From assembly GCA_902576815.1 (NCBI GenBank), contig CACGWQ010000002.1:39252-103251 (forward strand): DNA of 64,000 bases, in the 5' to 3' direction. The translations under genes were made by a program, and so were the position numbers. The notes under the pieces are model-generated. The model saw only the letters and a list, made by a program, of their open reading frames with translations, searched no databases and was not told the DNA's origin. Of this stretch, positions 9,527 to 16,428 are shown piece by piece (within the stretch, counting starts at the first letter, position 1; the number at the start of each line of letters is the position of its first letter). This stretch comes from an uncultured Pelagibacteraceae bacterium. GTDB lineage: Bacteria > Pseudomonadota > Alphaproteobacteria > Pelagibacterales > Pelagibacteraceae.

Positions 9527-10549
9527 TTATTTTAATTTTAAATTTTTTGTTGAACCATCTTTATAAGTAAATTCTACTTCTTCATTTGAAAGAGATTTAA
9601 TTGATGTAAAGCCATCATATTCAGTAATAAATTGATTTAACTTTTTTCTACTTTTTTTGCTCATTTTTTTTCCTGGAGCATTTACACCTACATCAATAAT
9701 TAATTCAGCTCCATTTAAGAAAGCATTTACATAAGCTTTTATTGGAGGACCGCAGGTCATAGCCTCTGTCAACCAAATTGGTTTATTAACATTAACGCTT
9801 TTTAATAAATCAGCAAATTCATCTACCCATAGCTCTTTATCACACTGTCCATCTGGACCACTTATATGGTGAATGTTTGCAATATCAAAGTGATCCTTAA
9901 TTTTTGGCAAAGCCGACTTCCAATATTTTTTATTTTCTGGAAACATTCCTGCGGCTCCAGCCATAACAATAACTGCATCTGGTTGCTGTTCTTTAATTAC
10001 TTTTGAAGAAAAATTAAAAATTTCAACAAAATCTGCCTCACTTCCTTTAAAAAACATATCAAACTCAGGTTCATTCATCACATCCCAATATATAATTGGT
10101 TTTGTTAATCCAGGCATGTCATTTGAACCATCTCCATCATATCGATCCACCAATTTTATAAGAAAAGTTTTATAATCTTCCATTGAACATGGTTTACTCA
10201 AATATTTTGTAAAATGTTTTCCAAACGGACTTCTGGTTTTTTTTCTTTTACAGGATTTTTGGTCCCAATTTGTATGAGGCCATATAGTTGCTAAAATTGT
10301 TTGATTTTGTTCCTGCGCATATACTACATATTTATCAGCATCTTCCCAAAAAAATTTCCCTTTTTCACTCTCTATGTGATTCCAAACAAAAGGCCCTGGA
10401 TGAGGTCTAACCCATTGTCCATTTTTTCCACGCATTTTTTTATCTCTCATTTCTGTTAATTCACCAAATCTAGATTGAGAATTTGCAAAATTAGTTAAAA
10501 ATAAACATGAAAATGATATTACAAAAATGTATGCTATAATTTTTTTCAC
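9527..10549 (-). CDS. Secreted clan-A glycoside hydrolase (GH5/GH39-like)
   Basis: 340 aa. Predicted (alpha/beta)8-barrel retaining glycosidase exported to periplasm or surface. A signal peptide spans about residues 1-24 (ends NFANSQS). Catalytic residues can be placed by the clan-A pattern: acid/base E160 in WDVMNEPE and nucleophile E262 in PIWLTEAMTCG, about 100 residues apart as expected. ATIWPHTNWD (87-96) would line the sugar site. It is the last gene of a surface-sugar operon and overlaps the upstream GT2 by one base. It could process the glycan made by that operon. Exact GH family and substrate cannot be told from sequence alone. Confidence 0.75.
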   Translation of the reverse strand: MKKIIAYIFVISFSCLFLTNFANSQSRFGELTEMRDKKMRGKNGQWVRPHPGPFVWNHIESEKGKFFWEDADKYVVYAQEQNQTILATIWPHTNWDQKSCKRKKTRSPFGKHFTKYLSKPCSMEDYKTFLIKLVDRYDGDGSNDMPGLTKPIIYWDVMNEPEFDMFFKGSEADFVEIFNFSSKVIKEQQPDAVIVMAGAAGMFPENKKYWKSALPKIKDHFDIANIHHISGPDGQCDKELWVDEFADLLKSVNVNKPIWLTEAMTCGPPIKAYVNAFLNGAELIIDVGVNAPGKKMSKKSRKKLNQFITEYDGFTSIKSLSNEEVEFTYKDGSTKNLKLK

Positions 10550-11418
10550 TATTTTATTTTATCAATATTGTGAATATTTGTTAATGCATTATTTAACTCC
10601 TCTAAATTTTCTCTTCTTCCAATCATTACAATTGATAATCCAAATACAATAATTAGAGCCAAGGGGATAGCTGTAACAACACTTATGTAATCAGCCATTA
10701 AGATTAAATAAATAGCATAAAATAAAATAGATCGAATAATAACTGTAGATTTAAAAACAGCTATGATTGCTAAAGAATGCTTAATTAAATTTTTAAAACT
10801 CATTTTAGAAGGACCAAAATATCTTGTTCCTCTTATAGATGGAGAGGAAGATTTATCTTTTTCTAATTTTGCCAATGCTCCAGAAAAGCTGCACCAAGTA
10901 GATTTATCGTTTATTAATTTCTCAACAGTTGACTTTGGAAGACACGTATAATTTCCAAATTTTATCGAATGACCAGTAAATACATAAGTGATTATTTTAT
11001 GTAAATGGTAACAAGTTTTAAAAATGAAATTTTCAGATCTTCTTACTCTTTCTCCGACAATTGGTTTTCCTTCATCATATTTTATATATTCAAGAAAACT
11101 TCTAATTTCTTCAGGTCTATCTTCACCATCAGAATCCATCGGTATTACATAATCAAATTCTTTATTTTGAAATATGTGTTTAAGTCCTGTTGCAATACAT
11201 CTTCCATGACCTTGATTGTTTTTAATATTTAAAATTTCAATCGATAATAAATTTTCTGTATTGGAAATAGAGGTTGGTTTTTCCTCAGTTGATGCATCAT
11301 TGACAATAACAAGAGAGAATTCTGCATTTAAGTCTTTTACAATTGTATTTATTTCTTCAATTAATTTTGAAGCAGATTTCCAGTCATTGTAAACTGGTGT
11401 TAAAATAGTTATTTTCAT
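10549..11418 (-). CDS. GT2 family glycosyltransferase with C-terminal membrane segments
   Basis: 289 aa. Likely transfers a sugar to a polyprenyl phosphate (DPM1/GtrB-like), feeding the GT39-type transferase upstream. Seen are ILTPVYNDW at the N-terminus, VVNDAST-type nucleotide motif (about residues 38-44), the DxD-type metal site PMDSDGEDRPEE (about 92-103), and two C-terminal hydrophobic stretches (about 225-270) that anchor it in the inner membrane. It starts 4 bp after the stop of a 34-codon ORF and shares one base with the following glycosidase gene, so the whole block is one operon. Confidence 0.85.
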   Translation of the reverse strand: MKITILTPVYNDWKSASKLIEEINTIVKDLNAEFSLVIVNDASTEEKPTSISNTENLLSIEILNIKNNQGHGRCIATGLKHIFQNKEFDYVIPMDSDGEDRPEEIRSFLEYIKYDEGKPIVGERVRRSENFIFKTCYHLHKIITYVFTGHSIKFGNYTCLPKSTVEKLINDKSTWCSFSGALAKLEKDKSSSPSIRGTRYFGPSKMSFKNLIKHSLAIIAVFKSTVIIRSILFYAIYLILMADYISVVTAIPLALIIVFGLSIVMIGRRENLEELNNALTNIHNIDKIK

Positions 11419-11422
11419 TTAT

Positions 11423-11527
11423 TTAACTTGCAAGCAACCTCAGCAAAGAGGCTACAATTCCATGTCCGGACAACTCTATTATTACAACAATAAAGACTAT
11501 AAAAAGTATGTTTTTATTGAATTTCAT
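11423..11527 (-). CDS. 34-aa predicted single-span membrane peptide
   Basis: Short ORF with ATG at 11527 and TAA at 11425-11423. The product starts MKFNKNILFIVFIVVIIELS, so residues 7-19 form a strongly hydrophobic segment, followed by a short tail with G-H-G and R-L-L. It starts 2 bp after the stop of the GT39-like gene and ends 4 bp before the GT2 start, exactly filling the gap between two operon genes, which argues for real translation. No function can be assigned; a small subunit or stabiliser of the neighbouring membrane transferases is a guess. Confidence 0.5.
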   Translation of the reverse strand: MKFNKNILFIVFIVVIIELSGHGIVASLLRLLAS

Positions 11528-11529
11528 AT

Positions 11530-12885
11530 CTAAGATCCGACACAAATCTTATCAATACACATATATTTATCAAATGAATTCAATTTTTCCTTAGTAATAA
11601 AGCCTTTCCAAATAGGCCTTGAATTAATGTGATATGATAAATTTCCAGCTGCCCATTCATCGCCAAGTACATAATTAATAGGTTCATCATGTTGTTCATG
11701 CCATGCTATTTGAACTTTTATAGCTATATCTCTTCCAGGATAATCGGTTCTTTTATCAGTTTTAGAAATGGAGACATAACCATATAAAATTGGGGATAAC
11801 AGAAATAAAAATATAAATCCTATTAAAAAAGAATTCAGTTTCTTAATGTTTACTTGAGTTTTCAAAAGGTAAATAAATAAAGTTCCAAAAAATAAGTAAA
11901 AAGGGGTCATCCACATTGTTCTAATTTTTGATCCAGTTATTAGCGCTGTCATAAAAACCAGAACAATTGGGACTAAATTAATAAATATTAAAAACAAAAG
12001 TTTTTCATCTTTTAAATTTAATTTTTTAGGAATTTTTTTTATTAGTAGCCAGACTAAAATTAAAAATGGTATTAAAATACCAATTTGTTTTAATGTGAAT
12101 ATCAATGGATATTTAAGATGATTTATAATCTGCCCTTCATCCAAACCTGCACGAGCAAAACCATACTTGATAGTAATAAAATCGTTATTGAATAACCAAA
12201 TTAAATGTGGAATTAAAATTACAATAAATACTTCTAAAGAAACTAAATATTTAAAATCAAATTTTTTTGATTTTTTAATGAATATTAAATATGCAAACAA
12301 TAAATCTATTGCTACTAATAAATATATAAAAAGATATTTAGACAAAATTCCAAATGCTGCTACGGCTCCTAATAAAATACAATCATAGAGCTCAATTTTT
12401 TTACTATTGTATATTTTCCAAGTAAAATAAACAGTCAAACACCAAAAAGGTAATTGGCAAACATTTACATTAAATTCTGGAGTTATGAAATTATAGAAGT
12501 ATATCCCTTCAATAAGAAAAACTGATAACAAACTCAAAGTGGCATCATTAAGAATTTCCTGTGATAGTTTAAAAATAATGAAAAAAGATATGACTACAAA
12601 AATCTGACTTAAAAAATAATAAGCCCAATCTTGTGGTCCAAATATTTGAAAAAAAACTTCTAGAAAAAATGCACTTAATGGTGGATGTTTGTTAAATCCC
12701 CAATCTAAATTACTACCCCAAGCCAAAGCTTCAATTGTATCCAAAGGTAAATTTGAGTTTGTGGTAGTTGGAACAACTGTCCATAGAATTAAGTGAGTCG
12801 TTACAAAAATATAAAAAATATTATTTATATTTCTTTTGTTTAAGGCCATTTTCATCAATCTATATGAATAAACCGTTCTTGACAC
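11530..12885 (-). CDS. ArnT/PMT-like (GT39-type) membrane glycosyltransferase
   Basis: Up to 451 aa, with about 10-12 membrane segments. Uses a polyprenyl-phosphate sugar to glycosylate lipid or protein at the outer face of the inner membrane. The first external loop carries LDTIEALAWGSNLDWGFNKHPPL (split here as LDTIEALAW and NKHPPL), the acidic-pair plus HPPL motif typical of the family. The frame begins with GTG at 12885, but this overlaps the -35 box of the divergent dksA promoter; ATG at 12855 (MKMALNKRN) or 12849 is more likely. First gene of the operon followed by the 34-aa ORF, GT2 and glycosidase. Confidence 0.78.
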   Translation of the reverse strand: MSRTVYSYRLMKMALNKRNINNIFYIFVTTHLILWTVVPTTTNSNLPLDTIEALAWGSNLDWGFNKHPPLSAFFLEVFFQIFGPQDWAYYFLSQIFVVISFFIIFKLSQEILNDATLSLLSVFLIEGIYFYNFITPEFNVNVCQLPFWCLTVYFTWKIYNSKKIELYDCILLGAVAAFGILSKYLFIYLLVAIDLLFAYLIFIKKSKKFDFKYLVSLEVFIVILIPHLIWLFNNDFITIKYGFARAGLDEGQIINHLKYPLIFTLKQIGILIPFLILVWLLIKKIPKKLNLKDEKLLFLIFINLVPIVLVFMTALITGSKIRTMWMTPFYLFFGTLFIYLLKTQVNIKKLNSFLIGFIFLFLLSPILYGYVSISKTDKRTDYPGRDIAIKVQIAWHEQHDEPINYVLGDEWAAGNLSYHINSRPIWKGFITKEKLNSFDKYMCIDKICVGS

Positions 12886-12906
12886 TCATTTATTCATGAA
12901 TATATT
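12879..12906 (+). promoter_or_regulatory. Sigma70-type promoter of dksA
   Basis: Consensus -35 TTGACA (12879-12884), a 16 bp spacer, and -10 TATATT (12901-12906, 5 of 6). Transcription would start near 12913, 16 bp before the dksA ATG. Confidence 0.6.
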
Positions 12907-12928
12907 CACCAACTCAAAATAGCTAGGT

Positions 12929-13345
12929 ATGGTAAGAATTTCAAAAACTTATACTCCAAAAGAAAAAGAGAAATATATGTGCGCTAAACATTTAGCATAT
13001 TTTAAGATGAAATTAATGGAGTGGAAAAAAGATTTAAAGAGATCTAATAACGAGGCGATTTTTCAAGCGTCCATGGATGATAATAGTGCATCAGCTGACA
13101 TAGTTGATCAAGCGAGTTCATACACTGAAAAGAATGTAGAGATGAGAGCTATTAATAGACAAATCAAATTAATTTCTAAAATAGATGGTGCATTAAAGAA
13201 AATTCAGGATGGAACATATGGTTTTTGTGAAGAAACTGGTGAGCCCATAGGTTTAAAAAGATTAATGGCAAGACCAGTTGCAACTCTTTGCATTGCAGCT
13301 CAAGAAAAACACGAAAAAGACGAAAAAGTTTACGCTGACGATTAA
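12929..13345 (+). CDS. dksA: RNA polymerase-binding factor DksA (zinc-finger-less type)
   Basis: 138 aa. Binds the RNA polymerase secondary channel and, with ppGpp, tunes rRNA and amino-acid promoters. A coiled-coil part (about residues 20-90, with DNSASADIVDQASS containing the tip acidic residues) is followed by YGFCEETGEPIGLKRLMARP and ATLCIAAQEKHEK. The four zinc cysteines of E. coli DksA are reduced to two (C in GFCEE and C in TLCIA), as in other alphaproteobacteria, so a zinc site is unlikely. The stop overlaps the convergent GST gene by 4 bp. Confidence 0.9.
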   Translation: MVRISKTYTPKEKEKYMCAKHLAYFKMKLMEWKKDLKRSNNEAIFQASMDDNSASADIVDQASSYTEKNVEMRAINRQIKLISKIDGALKKIQDGTYGFCEETGEPIGLKRLMARPVATLCIAAQEKHEKDEKVYADD

Positions 13346-13965
13346 GGAAAATCTATATCAGCATCTTTGTTTAATGCTTTAAACCCTTTTACTACAGCTG
13401 GACGTTCAGCAATTTCAACAAACCACCTAGATAGGTTTTCAAAATTATTTAATCCAATGTCGTGTCTTTTATGTCTTGCAATCCATGACCATGTAGCAAT
13501 ATCAGCAATAGAATATTTATCATTTGCTAAAAATTTACTTTGAGCCAACCTAGCTTCAAGATCTTCATAAATTTTTCTAGTGATTTTGAAGTATCTTTCT
13601 TCGCCCCAGTCACTTTTTCCTTGGTGATAATAATGAAATTGGTGATGTTGGCCTATCATTGGACCAACTATAGCCATTTGAGCCATCAACCACTGATTTA
13701 TCTCTAGTCTATCTGCTTCAGGATAGAGTTTCTTACTTTTCTCACCTAAATACATAAGTATAACTCCAGACTCAAATACAGTCTTATTATTCTTATGATC
13801 TATAATTACAGGAATTTTATTAAATGGACTTATTTTTTTAAATTCTGGTTTAAATTGATCACCACTAAGATTAACTTTTGTAAGTTTGTACTTAAAATCA
13901 ATTTCCTCGAGCATTATACTAATTTTCCACCCATTGGGAGTATCAGCAGTAAAGAGTTCGATCAT
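13342..13965 (-). CDS. Glutathione S-transferase (YfcG/YghU/Ure2p-like)
   Basis: 207 aa, typical cytosolic GST length. The N-terminal thioredoxin fold begins MIELFTADTPNGWKISIMLEE, and the cis-proline segment is FNKIPVIID (about residues 49-57), followed by FESGVILMYLGEK, the glutathione gamma-Glu contact E-S (about 65-66). The C-terminal helical domain carries YSIADIATWSWIARH (about 148-162). N-x-W-K after the first strand fits the Nu-class Ure2p-like group. It is last in the proteorhodopsin-ferredoxin-reductase group and overlaps the reductase gene by 4 bp (ATGA). A role against oxidative stress is inferred. Confidence 0.85.
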   Translation of the reverse strand: MIELFTADTPNGWKISIMLEEIDFKYKLTKVNLSGDQFKPEFKKISPFNKIPVIIDHKNNKTVFESGVILMYLGEKSKKLYPEADRLEINQWLMAQMAIVGPMIGQHHQFHYYHQGKSDWGEERYFKITRKIYEDLEARLAQSKFLANDKYSIADIATWSWIARHKRHDIGLNNFENLSRWFVEIAERPAVVKGFKALNKDADIDFP

Positions 13966-14978
13966 TCTTTAACACCCAATCTATCTTTGATAGTGCTGGA
14001 TGCAGTTGTAAATTCAAATCTGTATTTTTCATCAGGTCTTGCATATTTAAAGCAACCTCTTGCGGCTAAAGCTCCTTCATGAAAACCTGAAAGTATTAAC
14101 TTTAATTTGCCTGGATAAGTACATATATCTCCAATCGCAAATATCCCTTTTTTATTTGTTTCAAAATTTTCTGTATTTACTGGAATTGTTTTTTTATTTA
14201 AATTTAATCCCCACTCTGCGATTGGTCCTAATTGCATTATTAATCCAAAAAAACCTAAAACATAATCAGCTTTAATAACTTTGCTTTCGCCTAACTCACT
14301 TTTTATTTCTACACTTTCTAATGAGCCATTTCCTTTGACATCTTTAATTGAATATTTGGTTATTAAATCAATAGTTTTATTATCACTTAATTCTTTTATT
14401 TTTTGAACACTTGCAGGAGCTCCTCTGAACTCGTCTCTTCTATGAACAAGAGTTACTTTAGATGAATTAGATAATTCTATAGCCCAATCAAGTGCACTAT
14501 CTCCACCTCCAAATATAACTACTGATTTATCTTTAAAAATAGTTTTATCTTTTATTGAATATAACACTGATTTTCCGTCATACTTTTCTGCACTTTTTGT
14601 TGGAAATTTTCTTGGTTCAAAAGAGCCTACACCTCCTGCTATAACAATATTAGGTGTTTCAAATTCTTTACCATTTATTGTTTTAACTAACCATTTATTA
14701 TTTTCATTTTTTAATTCTTGAACTCTATCACTTAAATGAAAGTTAAAATTAAATGGTTTAACTTGTTCAATTAAATTGTTTGTAAGTTCTTCTCCTGTAC
14801 ATTTAGGAACTGCAGGAATATCATAAATTGGTTTATCAGGATAAAGTTCAATACATTGTCCTCCAATTTTATCTAGGTTGTCTACAATTTCACATTTTAA
14901 TCCGATGATCCCTAATTGGTGGGCACAGAATAAACCTGTGGGACCTGCTCCAATAATGACTACATCTGTTTTAATCAT
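13962..14978 (-). CDS. Thioredoxin-reductase-like ferredoxin/flavodoxin-NADP+ reductase
   Basis: 338 aa. FAD- and NADP-binding enzyme that passes electrons between NADPH and ferredoxin (YumC-type FNR). FAD site GAGPTGLFCAHQLG (about residues 10-23) with EIVDNLDKIGGQCIELYP, NADP site GGGDSALDWAIELS (about 157-170), and a C-terminal FAD contact GIFAIGDICTYPG (about 274-286). It lacks the CxxC of true thioredoxin reductase: the position has no paired cysteines. Its start overlaps the ferredoxin stop by one base (14978), so the pair is coupled, and both lie directly downstream of proteorhodopsin. Redox partner of the adjacent ferredoxin is inferred from position. Confidence 0.85.
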   Translation of the reverse strand: MIKTDVVIIGAGPTGLFCAHQLGIIGLKCEIVDNLDKIGGQCIELYPDKPIYDIPAVPKCTGEELTNNLIEQVKPFNFNFHLSDRVQELKNENNKWLVKTINGKEFETPNIVIAGGVGSFEPRKFPTKSAEKYDGKSVLYSIKDKTIFKDKSVVIFGGGDSALDWAIELSNSSKVTLVHRRDEFRGAPASVQKIKELSDNKTIDLITKYSIKDVKGNGSLESVEIKSELGESKVIKADYVLGFFGLIMQLGPIAEWGLNLNKKTIPVNTENFETNKKGIFAIGDICTYPGKLKLILSGFHEGALAARGCFKYARPDEKYRFEFTTASSTIKDRLGVKE

Positions 14979-15301
14979 TAAACTTGTTTCTCCGGCATAT
15001 GTACAGTTAAACCATCTAAATCATCTGAGACTATTAATTGACAACTTAATCTACTGTTAAATTTAGGTTCAAAGGCTTGATCTAACATATCATCTTCACC
15101 CATTTCTTTTTCTGGAAGTTTTTTTAACCATTCATCATCATTGATATATACATGACATGTAGCACACGACATTCCTCCGCCACAATCTGCATCTATGCCT
15201 GGAATATCATTTTGTATAGCTCCTTCCATTACGCTTAGACCGTTAGCAACATTCGCCTCGTGTTCCGTGCCATTAAATTCTATATATTTGATTTTTGCCA
15301 T
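14978..15301 (-). CDS. [2Fe-2S] ferredoxin (adrenodoxin/FdxB type)
   Basis: 107 aa soluble electron carrier. The cluster ligands follow the pattern C-x5-C-x2-C (CGGGMSCATC, about residues 40-49) with the fourth cysteine in RLSCQL (about 86). The C-terminal TVHMPEKQ matches the adrenodoxin-type end. It sits between proteorhodopsin (upstream, separated by a terminator) and the FNR-like reductase (one-base overlap). Confidence 0.93.
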   Translation of the reverse strand: MAKIKYIEFNGTEHEANVANGLSVMEGAIQNDIPGIDADCGGGMSCATCHVYINDDEWLKKLPEKEMGEDDMLDQAFEPKFNSRLSCQLIVSDDLDGLTVHMPEKQV

Positions 15302-15380
15302 ATTAAATAAATAATTCTTATAAGCTAATTTGCGACTGCGGCAAATTTTTGAAATTTAGCATTTTTAATTTTTTGGACCA

Positions 15381-15419
15381 AAAAAAAGGCAGGTATGTTT
15401 TGGCATACCCGCCTTTTTT
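15381..15419 (-). terminator. Terminator after proteorhodopsin
   Basis: On the minus strand GGC-G-GGTATG (complement of 15404-15413), loop of 6, CATACC-T-GCC, then seven T's (complement of A15381-A15387). Stem of 9 pairs with one mismatch. Lies about 20 bp past the proteorhodopsin stop and separates it from ferredoxin. The plus strand also ends in T's, so it may be bidirectional. Confidence 0.85.
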
Positions 15420-15439
15420 AAATATTAAAAGCTAATTAT

Positions 15440-16213
15440 TTAGCCTCTAGCTCTTGCTCCACCTTGTGAAACTGCTGCTGACCAGATTACTAGACCAAAA
15501 GCAATTTTGTTGATGAAGTCTGCTAAGTTGTAAATCACGTTCAATGAGTTAGCATCTACTCCACCTACTAGGTAACCAAAAATGTAACCTAATGGGTAAA
15601 TAGCCCAACCAATTGTTACGATCATTCTCATAGCACCCCATGCAGTTGCTAATGGCTTGTTTCCAGTTTTAGCTGCAATTTTTCCAGCTTCACCAGAGAA
15701 TACTTCATATAAGATGTAGATCCATCCAGCCATACCAACTATGAAACCAAGCATAGCATTGATGTAACCTGCTTCTCCTAAGTATCCACCAATTAACATC
15801 ACAAGCGAACCAATTAATAATCTCCAGAAGATTGCTCCTGGGATTTTCTTAACTGCTGCTAGAATTAAGTAAAACTCGATCATCTGTAATGGTACAGTGA
15901 TTAACCAATCAATATATCTATATACTGTTGGAGAATCTCCAGTCATTACCCATACATCTCTCATGTACATGTAGTGAATGAATGCAACACCAGTTACAAG
16001 ACCAGCTACTGTTACTGAAGTTTTCCAGCCTGCTGCAACAGTATTTCTTTCCATGAAGAAGAATACTGTAGCTGCTGCCATACCCATTGCGATTACCCAA
16101 AAGGAAATCCCAACGAAGTCGTCAGAAGCTAACATAGCAGTTGCTGCGTTTGCTGCACCAGTAAGACCAAATAGAGCTACTGCTGCTAATGCAAACATTT
16201 TAAGTTTTTTCAT
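15440..16213 (-). CDS. Proteorhodopsin, blue-light tuned proton pump
   Basis: 257 aa, seven membrane helices after a cleavable-looking signal sequence (residues 1-23, ending ANAA). Light-driven outward proton pump with retinal. Key residues can be placed: H80 (H75 in the usual numbering), proton acceptor D102 (D97), donor E113 (E108) and retinal lysine K236 (K231) in NKIAFG. The spectral tuning position is Q110 in VPLQMIEF (position 105 in usual numbering): glutamine means blue absorption. A strong Shine-Dalgarno AGAGGGAG lies 7-14 bp before the ATG, unusual in this window. Codon use is G/C-richer than most neighbours, as expected for a highly expressed gene. Confidence 0.98.
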   Translation of the reverse strand: MKKLKMFALAAVALFGLTGAANAATAMLASDDFVGISFWVIAMGMAAATVFFFMERNTVAAGWKTSVTVAGLVTGVAFIHYMYMRDVWVMTGDSPTVYRYIDWLITVPLQMIEFYLILAAVKKIPGAIFWRLLIGSLVMLIGGYLGEAGYINAMLGFIVGMAGWIYILYEVFSGEAGKIAAKTGNKPLATAWGAMRMIVTIGWAIYPLGYIFGYLVGGVDANSLNVIYNLADFINKIAFGLVIWSAAVSQGGARARG

Positions 16214-16241
16214 AAAAAACTCCCTCTCGTTAGTTTTTTTT

Positions 16242-16283
16242 TAGTTTAAATTTAAACTACGGATAAACCATAAAGGTTTCTCC
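16242..16283 (-). other. Two adjacent inverted repeats in the proteorhodopsin leader
   Basis: 16242-16259 is a perfect 18-bp palindrome (TAGTTTAAA / TTTAAACTA). Next to it, 16261-16283 forms GGA-g-AAACC / GGTTT-a-TCC with a 5-base loop on the gene strand. Both lie between the likely promoter and the Shine-Dalgarno, so they would be hairpins in the 5' untranslated RNA or operator sites. Neither is followed by a T run on the gene strand, so they are not terminators for this gene. Confidence 0.45.
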
Positions 16284-16295
16284 AAAGTTATGGGC

Positions 16296-16324
16296 TTAAT
16301 ATCAAATTAAATTAGTTTGTTGAA
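16296..16324 (-). promoter_or_regulatory. Possible proteorhodopsin promoter
   Basis: On the minus strand TTCAAC (16319-16324), 17 bp spacer, TATTAA (16296-16301) preceded by TG one base away (extended -10). Transcription would start near 16289, giving a leader of about 75 nt. The boxes are weak matches. Confidence 0.35.
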
Positions 16325-16428
16325 GACTTTTTGCCGCGTTATAAGTGTTGATTTTACTGACTTTTTAAAATTAAATACAACCTGTTGCATAAATTCAATG
16401 AAAAAAAGAGATCTAAAACCAAATCAAA

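Noticed and set aside
15978..16244. 88-aa plus-strand ORF across the proteorhodopsin N-terminal part
   Set aside because: Antisense shadow of a strongly conserved gene; no start context and no recognisable product.
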